A stretch of DNA of 5,161 nucleotides, taken from contig JAEZLB010000302.1 of assembly GCA_023435945.1 (NCBI GenBank), positions 1 through 5,161 of the forward strand, written 5' to 3'. The notes beneath the pieces are model-generated. The model was not told the origin of the DNA and ran no database searches. It worked only from the letters and a program-made list of their open reading frames with translations. A program made the position numbers and the translations under genes. Below, piece by piece: positions 1 to 5,161 of this stretch. Within the stretch, counting starts at the first letter, position 1. Each line of letters opens with the position of its first letter. This DNA comes from Pseudomonadota bacterium. GTDB lineage: Bacteria > Pseudomonadota > Gammaproteobacteria > Burkholderiales > Burkholderiaceae_D.

Positions 1-129
1 ACACTGCCCAGGCTCCGGATTGAATGGCTGATCGACTATCCAGTCGGTATCGTGCGCAGTTTCGCGCTCGGGATGCATCTCGGGATCTGCCAACCCCAGC
101 TCGGCGAGCAACCCATTCAGGATCGACAT
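1..129 (-). CDS. Unrecognised protein, N-terminal 43 residues only (cut by window edge)
   Basis: Only the first 43 codons are in the window; the gene continues past the left edge. The start is an ATG at 127-129, supported by a strong ribosome binding site, AAGGAGAG (minus strand, 143-136), six bases upstream. The visible peptide begins MSILNGLLAELGLADPEMHP and is then acidic and polar, with DTDW and a Pro-rich FNPEPGQ stretch. It has no signal peptide or membrane segment, so this part looks cytoplasmic. I do not recognise the family. It begins 24 bases after the stop of the C39-like peptidase gene, on the same strand, so it is probably the third gene of that operon. The reading frame, start and ribosome site are clear; the function is unknown. 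Confidence 0.6.
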   Translation of the reverse strand, partial: MSILNGLLAELGLADPEMHPERETAHDTDWIVDQPFNPEPGQC

Positions 130-153
130 CAAGCACTCTCCTTGAGCATCCGG

Positions 154-1101
154 TCAACTAGGCGTGGCCGGCGCCTGAACCTGGATTTCCCGCTGTAATT
201 CCTCATACCGCTGCGCCCTTGCTCCACCGAGTTGAATAGCGCGGGCAATGGCGCTGGACGCTTCTTCCATCCTGCCCTTCTCGAACAAGACCTGCGCAAA
301 ATTATTCCAGCCGTCGGCAAAATCCGGATGCAAGGCCACCAAGGTCTGATAGGCCTCCAGTGCATTATCCAGCCGGCCTTCTGCATAAGCGGTATTGCCC
401 ACTCCCAGCCAGGCCAGACGATTGGATGGCCATGCATGCAGCGCGGTACGATACGCGGTATATGCCGCTTGCGGATGCGTGCGCTCGAGGGCAGCGGCGG
501 CCGCGACAAATCGATCAGGCTGCACCGTCACGGGAAGCTGATCCGGTTGCAGCGCCAGCATGCCCCAGTAACCGGAACGTGCCCAGGTGTGCTCGAAAGT
601 GAACAGGGACATTTCCATTCGCTCTATACGGCCGGAATGCAGCAGTATCGTATTGCGGGAACGGTCGTAGCCAATAGCGACTGCATAATGCCACTTGGGA
701 AGGGATTGCAGTCCGAGGTTTTGCAGCACGATGACGGGATTGCCGGCCGCAATTTCGCGCAGCAGGCCTTCCATGTCGGGCTGAATCTGATAAGCGAGTA
801 AACCGTAACGTCGGCTTGTTGCCAGCATTTCCTGCTGAAGGGAACCCTGGCGAGCCGGCAGATAAACATGCTCCACCAGTTCTTCAGGCGTGAGCGCAAC
901 CCCGGCGGCGCCTGCTGCCATCGCAAGTGCCGCCGGACCGCACTGGTACTCTTCCTGCGGATAAAAAGGAATATCCGGAATGCTGGCCTGCATGGGCAGA
1001 CCAGCCGGAGCGCGTTGCTGCAATGAGGCTACTTGTGGCGAGGCACAGGCGCCGAGCAACCCAATGCAGCAAGCGAACAGGAACAGACGCCAGAAAGTCA
1101 T
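154..1101 (-). CDS. PA2778-family C39-like cysteine peptidase lipoprotein with TPR repeats
   Basis: A 315-residue exported protein. Residues 1-19 are a lipoprotein signal peptide with lipobox LGAC, so Cys19 should be lipidated and the mature protein held at the periplasmic face of a membrane. Residues of about 43-185 form a C39-like papain-fold peptidase domain: QCGPAALAM gives the candidate nucleophile Cys54, Gln49 sits where the oxyanion-hole Gln is expected, and KWHYAVAIGYD gives the candidate catalytic His138. The usual Asp/Asn third residue is not obvious; the equivalent strand reads LLHSGR (about 153-158). Residues of about 228-291 form two TPR-like repeats, suggesting a protein-binding arm. 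The length and layout match the PA2778 family of Pseudomonas and relatives, encoded beside PA2779-family genes as here. The ATG has only a poor ribosome site and lies 8 bases after the upstream stop, so translation is probably coupled. The substrate is unknown; the assignment rests on motifs and context. Confidence 0.88.
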   Translation of the reverse strand: MTFWRLFLFACCIGLLGACASPQVASLQQRAPAGLPMQASIPDIPFYPQEEYQCGPAALAMAAGAAGVALTPEELVEHVYLPARQGSLQQEMLATSRRYGLLAYQIQPDMEGLLREIAAGNPVIVLQNLGLQSLPKWHYAVAIGYDRSRNTILLHSGRIERMEMSLFTFEHTWARSGYWGMLALQPDQLPVTVQPDRFVAAAAALERTHPQAAYTAYRTALHAWPSNRLAWLGVGNTAYAEGRLDNALEAYQTLVALHPDFADGWNNFAQVLFEKGRMEEASSAIARAIQLGGARAQRYEELQREIQVQAPATPS

Positions 1102-1109
1102 AACGCGAC

Positions 1110-1490
1110 TTAGCGAACCGAACGAGTGAACGGATAGACCTTGGTCAGGCCCAGGAAGTCGGTAACCAGCAGCAGCACCGCAATACCGGCGATGATACCC
1201 AGCGCATCACCACCCGCAGGAGCCTGGTCGATACGTCCGGCCAGTTGCGTCACCTCCTCGTCCGTCAGCATCTTCACGCGGTCCATTGCAGCTGCACTGC
1301 TGATACCATGCGCTTCCAGTTCCTGGCGTACATCTTCACGTGCCAGGTATGCCTCGACCTTTGCACGCTCTTCGGAGGCCGACGTAATTTCCTGGGTGGA
1401 GATAATGCCAGCCTGTGCATGCAAGGGTAGTCCTAGTGCCGTCATACAGACAACCATCACTGATGCGATTCCACGTTTGAACATATTCAT
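1110..1490 (-). CDS. PA2779-family small exported membrane-anchored protein
   Basis: A 126-residue protein and the first gene of the leftward operon. Residues 1-27 are a Sec signal peptide: a basic MNMFKRG start, a hydrophobic core, and an AQA cleavage site before Gly28. Residues of about 35-90 are charged and probably helical, and residues of about 95-116 form one strongly hydrophobic membrane segment followed by a short tail ending FTRSVR. The soluble part should therefore lie in the periplasm with the C terminus anchored in the inner membrane. A Gly-Gly pair (93-94, context QAPAGGDALG) sits just before the membrane segment. The start is the ATG at 1488-1490, chosen for a GGAGG ribosome site five bases upstream (1500-1496) over a second in-frame ATG two codons later. 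Size, layout and the adjacent PA2778-type peptidase gene identify the PA2779 family. The molecular function is not known. Confidence 0.85.
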   Translation of the reverse strand: MNMFKRGIASVMVVCMTALGLPLHAQAGIISTQEITSASEERAKVEAYLAREDVRQELEAHGISSAAAMDRVKMLTDEEVTQLAGRIDQAPAGGDALGIIAGIAVLLLVTDFLGLTKVYPFTRSVR

Positions 1491-1495
1491 TACTT

Positions 1496-1500
1496 CCTCC
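1496..1500 (-). promoter_or_regulatory. Ribosome binding site of the PA2779-family gene
   Basis: GGAGG on the minus strand, separated from the ATG at 1490 by AAGTA. It is the strongest site in the operon and decides the start between two nearby in-frame ATG codons (1490 and 1484). Confidence 0.8.
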
Positions 1501-1574
1501 GACAGTGTAATTAAGATTTAACAAGCGGCAAAAGCGCGCTTCCGGCAGGGCTCCGTAAAAAAGCCTGTAACAAG

Positions 1575-1591
1575 AAGCATGTCCTATGCCA
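1575..1591 (-). promoter_or_regulatory. Candidate sigma-54 (RpoN) promoter for the PA2779/PA2778 operon
   Basis: The minus strand reads TGGCATAGGACATGCTT. The -24 GG and -12 GC are separated by exactly ten bases, as sigma-54 promoters require. The flanks agree with TGGCAC (5 of 6) and TTGCW (4 of 5). A transcript from here would begin near 1565 and leave a leader of about 75 bases before the ATG at 1490. I found no convincing sigma-70 promoter between 1491 and 1667. Caveat: the same bases include a short inverted repeat (GCAT-5 nt-ATGC), so an operator or chance match is possible. Confidence 0.35.
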
Positions 1592-1594
1592 GAC

Positions 1595-1620
1595 GTACTT
1601 CTCCTTCCTTGCTGTACTTC
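1595..1620. repeat. Two 7-bp direct repeats (GTACTTC), 19 bases apart
   Basis: GTACTTC occurs at 1595-1601 and again at 1614-1620 on the plus strand, just upstream (in the minus-strand sense) of the sigma-54-like site. Such spacing could suit a dimeric regulator binding two turns apart, but the repeat is short and may be chance. Confidence 0.3.
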
Positions 1621-1667
1621 CTGATTCAATTAACTGAGTGAGTATGGCCATCTATACCGCGCTGTGC

Positions 1668-1919
1668 TCACGGCCACGGAGCGGGATTCATCTGAACATA
1701 TTGCCGATGGTCGCCCTTGCGCATGGAAGGGGTTTCGGTTTGGGCCTCGCTCAAACGGCTCCCCAGAATCAAGCCGATTTCCTTGCGGGACTCGGCAAAG
1801 TCGGAAGACATCAACGGCGCATCCTTATTCGGCCAGTTCTCTATCGCCCACCTGGCAAAGGCTTCAAACCTCGCCGCCACTTCATCTGCATAACGATCAC
1901 ATTGCTCTTTCGTTGCCAT
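1668..1919 (-). CDS. Conserved-looking small hypothetical protein, 83 aa
   Basis: An 83-residue protein without signal peptide or membrane segment, so probably cytoplasmic. The frame stays open to 2006, but the start is placed at the ATG at 1917-1919 because GGAGAG (1930-1925) lies five bases upstream and the upstream extension does not look like coding sequence. Residues 3-30 are likely helical and rich in Ala, Glu and aromatic residues (RYADEVAARFEAFARWAIEN). Then comes a Trp-Pro turn (WPNKDAPLM), another charged stretch (SSDFAESRKEIGLILGSRL) and a polar tail ending MNPAPWP. There are no cysteine pairs or recognisable catalytic motifs. I do not recognise a named family, though the composition and ribosome site look like a genuine gene. 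It lies on the same strand as the PA2779 operon but 177 bases upstream of it, so it is probably a separate unit. Confidence 0.7.
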   Translation of the reverse strand: MATKEQCDRYADEVAARFEAFARWAIENWPNKDAPLMSSDFAESRKEIGLILGSRLSEAQTETPSMRKGDHRQYVQMNPAPWP

Positions 1920-2268
1920 ATTTTCTCTCCAAAGAATAATGAGCTTGCCCGGTGGACAGATTGTTACCGTTGTCACACAAACGGCTGCTTCAGCCGAACC
2001 TGGCATTTCTCTGCTAAGTAGACCAGCTCTTTATTGCTTGGTTTTCCTATGAAGAGAATAAACAGGATGACCTTCCCTTTCTTTGAGACGAGGCAGGGGT
2101 TAGTCGCATTTCTTTACTACGAAGCCCTGCACGGCAGTCGATTTTTACGAAATGCACTATTCAGCGATAACCGGAAATGCCGGGTCTGCTTGAACCCGCC
2201 TGCAGCAACGGATAAAGCATCGCCCTTATGGCATACTTGCGCCCTCCTTCTTTCGATTCCGTATCGTT
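1920..2268. other. Intergenic region between divergent genes, no supported gene
   Basis: About 350 bases separate the minus-strand 83-residue gene from the plus-strand N-domain gene, so promoters for both directions should lie here. I see the ribosome site of the left gene (1925-1930), a perfect 6-bp hairpin at 1982-1996, and near-identical direct heptamers TTGTTAC and TTGTCAC near 1961-1976. There is also a weak sigma-70-like pair in the plus direction (TTGAAC at 2190-2195, GATAAA at 2211-2216), with a spacer of only 15. No tRNA, riboswitch or mobile-element end is evident. An open frame of about 80 codons from an ATG at 2049 matches nothing I know. Confidence 0.5.
1982..1996. repeat. Perfect inverted repeat, 6-bp stem with 3-nt loop
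   Basis: CGGCTGCTTCAGCCG pairs CGGCTG with CAGCCG around a CTT loop. Neither strand has a T-run behind it, so it is not a standard terminator. Lying about 65 bases upstream of the start of the 83-residue gene, it could be an operator or leader hairpin. Confidence 0.4.
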
Positions 2269-2658
2269 GTGACCGATCTAATCCCCCATGAACATGCCAT
2301 TTCCCCCTGCATAGTGGCCGCACCGGATTTCACTAGCGATGAAGTCGTCATCCATGCTGCGTCACTGTTGAAAGAACATGAGCACGAACTGACCGAGTCG
2401 ATACTGGCTTACGCGCACCAGCATGCGATTGAGCTGTTGCCGGCATCGCATGTGGAAGTTTTACCCGAGCAGGGCCGGCTCGGCCGCGTCAATGGAAAAA
2501 TCTGCGTACTGGGCAAACAGGAACTGCTGATGAAGGCAGGCATTGATATCTCGTTTCTGGCGCATGAAACCGAAATACTGCGCGAAAGACAAATGAAACC
2601 GTACCTGCTTAGCATAGGCGATCATCTTGCCGGTCTGATTGCTGTCCCTAACCGGTAA
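2269..2658 (+). CDS. Stand-alone P1B-type (copper) ATPase N-domain-like protein, possibly a relic
   Basis: A 129-residue protein resembling only the nucleotide-binding domain that lies between the DKTGT and GDGxND motifs in copper-type ATPases (CopA family). Landmarks in order: AASLLKEHEHELTESIL (31-46), matching the family's AASLE-SEHPLAxAI helix; VEVLPEQGRLGRVNGK (62-77), matching the P-G-x-G-V-x-G segment; VLGKQELLMKAGIDI (80-94), matching VGNxxLLxxAGIDV; and HLAGLIAV (119-126), where pumps go on to the P-domain. No DKTGT, TGES, membrane segment or metal site is present. Changed ATP-contact positions: the HP motif has His39 but Pro is Glu40, the first Gly of GxG is Glu67, the Asn of GN is Lys83, and GKT reads MKP (109-111). 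The start is a GTG with no visible ribosome site. The stop overlaps the ATG of the next gene (TAATG), suggesting coupling. It may be an active nucleotide sensor, a repurposed domain or a decaying fragment. Homology is clear; function is not. Confidence 0.65.
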   Translation: MTDLIPHEHAISPCIVAAPDFTSDEVVIHAASLLKEHEHELTESILAYAHQHAIELLPASHVEVLPEQGRLGRVNGKICVLGKQELLMKAGIDISFLAHETEILRERQMKPYLLSIGDHLAGLIAVPNR

Positions 2659-3233
2659 TGGCAAGTCGGATGTTGCCTGGTGCGAATGAAGAATGCGCCG
2701 AGCGAATGGAAAATTTACCTTCTTTGCGATTGTTTTACGCCCTGTGGCCTGACACCGTCACACGTACGGCCCTGCAGCATTTACAGGACACCTTGCCCCT
2801 GACGGGGCGGCGCGTTCCTCCCGAGAACCTGCATGTCACACTGGCCTTTCTGGGAGAACGACCCCAGACGCAGTTACCCATACTGGAAAACCTCCTGCAA
2901 AATCTGCCCTGCCCGGCAATGCAACTGGAAATGAACCGGCTAGGTTATTTCAAGAAAAGCCGCATCGCCTGGGTGGGCATGCAAACCGTTCCCGAGGCAC
3001 TGACAGGCCTGCACGGCGAACTGTTACGTGCGCTGCATCAGGGGGGCATAGACTATGCAGCACCGGAAAAATTCGTGCCGCATGTGACGCTGGCGCGCAG
3101 TGCAAATCCGCTGCCCGACATGGCGTTTGAACCGATCTGCTGGGAAGTCATGCAACCGGTGCTGGTACGCTCCATCCTCGTACCTGGCGGCAGCCGCTAT
3201 GAAGTCATTGCATCGCGCTCAGAACGCGAATGA
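2658..3233 (+). CDS. thpR: RNA 2',3'-cyclic phosphodiesterase (2'-5' RNA ligase family)
   Basis: A cytoplasmic enzyme of the 2H phosphoesterase superfamily (ThpR/LigT), which hydrolyses 2',3'-cyclic phosphate RNA ends to 2'-phosphates and joins tRNA half-molecules by 2'-5' bonds in vitro. Both signature tetrapeptides are present: HVTL at 59-62 (LHVTLAFLGE) and HVTL at 142-145 (PHVTLARS). These supply the two catalytic histidines and paired threonines. The family's RLFYALWPD opening is at 24-32. The longest frame starts at 2658 (191 residues), overlapping the preceding stop by one base. However, the family usually begins just before RLFxAL, so the ATG at 2706 (175 residues) is an equally likely start; neither has a strong ribosome site. 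The gene ends 58 bases before the convergent ktrB stop, and no clear terminator is visible between them. Confidence 0.9.
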   Translation: MASRMLPGANEECAERMENLPSLRLFYALWPDTVTRTALQHLQDTLPLTGRRVPPENLHVTLAFLGERPQTQLPILENLLQNLPCPAMQLEMNRLGYFKKSRIAWVGMQTVPEALTGLHGELLRALHQGGIDYAAPEKFVPHVTLARSANPLPDMAFEPICWEVMQPVLVRSILVPGGSRYEVIASRSERE

Positions 3234-3291
3234 AACACTGCCGCCGCTCCCTGTGAAACCGAGGGCATATTTGCCTGAATTGCCTGAGCCC
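3234..3291. other. Convergent intergenic gap, weak hairpin only
   Basis: The 58 bases lie between two converging genes. A short hairpin (GGCA-4 nt-TGCC, 3264-3275) and a repeated TTGCCTGA (3271-3278 and 3280-3287) are visible, but there is no GC-rich stem with a T-run in either direction. I cannot call an intrinsic terminator. Confidence 0.35.
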
Positions 3292-4653
3292 TTAGCCTAC
3301 GCTAACCTGGCCTTCGGGATAACGGATACGGTCGCCACGGCGATGCGCGATCATGAATACCAGGGTCAAGGGCCCTACCCGCCCTATCAGCATCAGGGTT
3401 GCCAGTATCAGCAAGCCCATGTCCGACAGGCCGCTGGTCACTCCTCGCGACAACCCGACGGTCGCCGCTGCCGACACCGCTTCGAATGCAAGATCGAGGA
3501 AGTCGTAATGCGGTTCGGATAGCACAAGCAGGAAGGTGCCGGTCATGACAATGATCAGATAAACCACGGTCACCGCCAGCGACTTGGTCACGACGAAGGA
3601 GCCGATGCTGCGGCCGAAAATGACCGGGCGCTCCTGCCGCCAGAAGAAGGTGCGTGTCGCCAGCAGCAAGATAATAAAAGTGCTGAGCTTGATGCCGCCG
3701 CTGGTAGAACCGCTCCCACCGCCGATAAACATTAGCCCCATGATGAAGAAGGCACTAGCCGGCAGCAGGCCGGCGGTATCGGTCGTATTAAAGCCGGCGC
3801 TGCGAGGTGTCACGGCCTGAAACCAGGCGCCCCATAACTTGCTGCCCAGGTCAGGCAAACCGCCCAGAGTCGCAGGGTTGCCATATTCCAGTGCCAGCAG
3901 CACCAGCATGGCAACCAGGTTGATAACGACAGTGCCCACCAGCATCAGCTTGGTGTGCAGCGCATATTCGCGGAAGTGGCGCTTGGCCATCATGTCGGCG
4001 ATCACGATGAAACCGATGCCGCCGGAAATAAACAACAGCGAGATCACGCTGTTAATAAGAGGACTGCCCACATACGCCGCCAGGTTATTCGGATTCAAAC
4101 CGAAGCCTGCATTATTAAAGGCCGCCACCGAATGGAAGAAACTGTAGTACCAGCCCCGCTCCCAGCCGAGTTCCGGCACCCAGTGCAACGCCAGCAGAGC
4201 CGTTCCCATTAATTCCGCGCCGAAAGTAAATCCAAACAATAAACGCAGGAGACGGCGCATGTCGCCCTGGCTGGTTTGACTGAGCGCATCGCCTACTGCG
4301 ATGCGGTTGCCCAGACTCAGCGTTCCGCTGGTCAGATGCACCAGGAATATGCCAAAGGTCATCAGACCCAGCCCGCCCAGCTGAATCAGCAGCAAAAGCA
4401 CCATCTGGCCGAATACCGTGAAATGGCTTCCCGTATCTACCACTGCCAACCCGGTAATGGTGGAGGCTGATACCGAAGTGAATAACGCCTGCGTCCAGCT
4501 CAGAGGCTGAGTGGTAGCGGCAGGCAGCTTCAATAGGAGGGTACCGAACAGCGACAGCATGATGTAAGACAGCAACAGCAATTGCGGAGGCGTCAGTGCC
4601 CGCAGCTGCTTTTTTGCCTGCTCCAGCGTCTCGAAGGTGGGACTGTCCTGCAT
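3292..4653 (-). CDS. ktrB: KtrB/TrkH-family potassium channel subunit
   Basis: A 453-residue inner-membrane protein of the Trk/Ktr/HKT superfamily, the ion-conducting subunit for K+ uptake, working as a dimer gated by a KtrA ring. It shows the family's four repeats of helix, pore loop, helix. The pore-loop filter segments are STITGLA (64-70), FNNAGFG (179-185), TPRSAGFNT (282-290) and AAATVGLSRG (395-404), each with its filter glycine (68, 183, 287, 400). The glycine- and serine-rich stretch FIGGGSGSTSGGIK (309-322) matches the intramembrane gating loop of KtrB. The N terminus (1-20) is polar and cytoplasmic. The length fits KtrB (about 450) rather than the longer TrkH of enterobacteria (about 485). 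The ATG at 4653 overlaps the TAA of the regulatory-subunit gene by one base (TAATG), with only a weak ribosome site, so translation is probably coupled. Family assignment is secure; KtrB versus TrkH naming is less so. Confidence 0.93.
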   Translation of the reverse strand: MQDSPTFETLEQAKKQLRALTPPQLLLLSYIMLSLFGTLLLKLPAATTQPLSWTQALFTSVSASTITGLAVVDTGSHFTVFGQMVLLLLIQLGGLGLMTFGIFLVHLTSGTLSLGNRIAVGDALSQTSQGDMRRLLRLLFGFTFGAELMGTALLALHWVPELGWERGWYYSFFHSVAAFNNAGFGLNPNNLAAYVGSPLINSVISLLFISGGIGFIVIADMMAKRHFREYALHTKLMLVGTVVINLVAMLVLLALEYGNPATLGGLPDLGSKLWGAWFQAVTPRSAGFNTTDTAGLLPASAFFIMGLMFIGGGSGSTSGGIKLSTFIILLLATRTFFWRQERPVIFGRSIGSFVVTKSLAVTVVYLIIVMTGTFLLVLSEPHYDFLDLAFEAVSAAATVGLSRGVTSGLSDMGLLILATLMLIGRVGPLTLVFMIAHRRGDRIRYPEGQVSVG

Positions 4654-5161
4654 TACAGGTACTTGGAAATTTTCCGCAGATTGGCCAGTGTGCCCAGCAG
4701 CATGATTAGGTCGCCCACTTCAAAGCGGTAGGACTCATCCGGCGGCGCCATGACTGTTTCGCCATGCTTGATCAGCAGGCATTTCAAACCATGTTCCGGC
4801 AGTGGCAGCGCTTCCAGAGTCTTGCCTGACAGGCGCTCGGAGGCCCGCACCTCCACGTTGAAGTAATCGTCGCCAAGGCTCATATAATCTTCAACCTCGG
4901 GATAAAGCAGCGTACGCGCGACCCGCAGCCCCATTTCATGCTCGGGATGCACGATGTGATCGGCACCGAGCTTTTGCAGGATCTGATGCTGCTTGAACGT
5001 TCTGGCCTTAACCCATACCTTGGGCTTGGGCATGCTCTTCGCCAGCAACGTGGCCAGCACATTAGCCTCGATATCTTCACCGATCGCCACCACAACGACA
5101 TCGCTTTCACCCACGCCTAGTTCCTGTAACACGCGTTCATCGCGTGCATCGGCCACTACGG
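4653..5161 (-). CDS. ktrA: KtrA/TrkA-family potassium uptake regulatory subunit, N-terminal part missing
   Basis: The last 168 codons of the cytoplasmic regulatory subunit that forms an octameric ring under KtrB and opens it in response to bound nucleotide (ATP/ADP in KtrA). The window begins inside the RCK N-domain Rossmann fold. VVADARDERVLQELGV corresponds to the region after the missing GxGxxG loop and about 55-60 residues from the usual start. Next come DVVVVAIGEDIEANVLATLL and KVWVKARTFKQHQILQKLGA, the later strands and helices of that fold. The final 80 residues or so (from about EVEDYM) form the RCK C-domain, a second ligand-binding module, ending NLRKISKYL. A GTG at 5154-5156 could be read as a start, but it is an internal Val, because homology runs through it to the window edge. 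The stop overlaps the channel gene start by one base, so the two make one operon with ktrA first. Confidence 0.92.
   Translation of the reverse strand, partial: VVADARDERVLQELGVGESDVVVVAIGEDIEANVLATLLAKSMPKPKVWVKARTFKQHQILQKLGADHIVHPEHEMGLRVARTLLYPEVEDYMSLGDDYFNVEVRASERLSGKTLEALPLPEHGLKCLLIKHGETVMAPPDESYRFEVGDLIMLLGTLANLRKISKYL

Noticed and set aside
232..801. 189-codon open frame on the plus strand
   Set aside because: It is antisense to the C39-like peptidase gene, which has clear motifs, a lipobox and operon context; the antisense translation looks random.
1141..1521. 126-codon open frame on the plus strand
   Set aside because: It mirrors the PA2779-family gene; the Ser/Arg/Ala-rich translation is typical of an antisense shadow.
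1504..1532. Sigma-70-like promoter (TTGCCG, 16 bases, TACACT) in front of the PA2779-family gene
   Set aside because: Transcription would begin inside or after the ribosome binding site at 1496-1500, so it could not serve this gene as read.
2000..2016. Second sigma-54-like site (TGGCATTTCTCTGC, plus strand)
   Set aside because: The spacing between GG and GC is nine, not ten, and the required spacing is strict.
1638..2021. 127-codon open frame on the plus strand
   Set aside because: It lies opposite the 83-residue gene, has no ribosome site, and is rich in His/Arg/Pro with no protein-like pattern.
2034..2291. 85-codon open frame from TTG (80 codons from ATG at 2049) before the N-domain gene
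   Set aside because: It overlaps the N-domain gene by 23 bases, and the translation resembles no family; only a weak AGG precedes a later ATG. It could be a small gene, but I cannot support it.
3100..3522. 140-codon plus-strand frame spanning the thpR end and ktrB
   Set aside because: It is out of frame with thpR and antisense to ktrB, both of which have clear family motifs.
5154..5156. GTG as the start codon of the KtrA-like gene
   Set aside because: The preceding codon and the homology (VVADA) continue to the window edge, and the nucleotide-binding GxGxxG part would be missing; the true start lies outside the window.

Overview
The window looks like a stretch of a proteobacterial chromosome, most likely a betaproteobacterium. 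The grounds are the paired PA2778/PA2779-type genes, a bacterial KtrA/KtrB potassium system, a ThpR-type RNA phosphodiesterase, moderate-to-high GC, and dense gene packing with good GGAGG-type ribosome binding sites. The genus cannot be told from the sequence alone. I see no phage, insertion sequence, CRISPR, tRNA or rRNA.

Layout. Positions 1-1490 (minus strand) form a likely operon transcribed from right to left: a small secreted, membrane-anchored PA2779-family protein; a C39-like cysteine peptidase lipoprotein with C-terminal TPR repeats (PA2778 family); and the first 43 codons of an unrecognised gene cut by the left window edge. A sigma-54-like promoter candidate lies about 85 bases upstream of the first gene. 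Positions 1668-1919 (minus) encode an 83-residue protein of unknown function. Positions 1920-2268 hold no gene I can support. Positions 2269-3233 (plus) hold two genes joined by a TAATG stop/start overlap: a 129-residue protein that looks like the isolated nucleotide-binding (N) domain of a copper-type P1B ATPase, followed by an RNA 2',3'-cyclic phosphodiesterase. Positions 3292-5161 (minus) carry a potassium uptake pair: the KtrA-like regulatory subunit, cut by the right edge, overlapping the complete KtrB/TrkH-like channel subunit.

How they work together. KtrA gates KtrB, a cation-driven K+ channel in the inner membrane. The PA2779 and PA2778 proteins are both exported and are encoded next to each other. 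The small protein carries a Gly-Gly pair just outside its membrane segment, and C39 peptidases classically cut after Gly-Gly, so a peptidase/substrate relation is a reasonable hypothesis.

The most unusual item is the stand-alone P1B ATPase N-domain at 2269-2658. It keeps the fold's recognisable landmarks but has changed several residues that contact ATP in true pumps. It is either a relic of a lost copper ATPase or a domain put to a new use.
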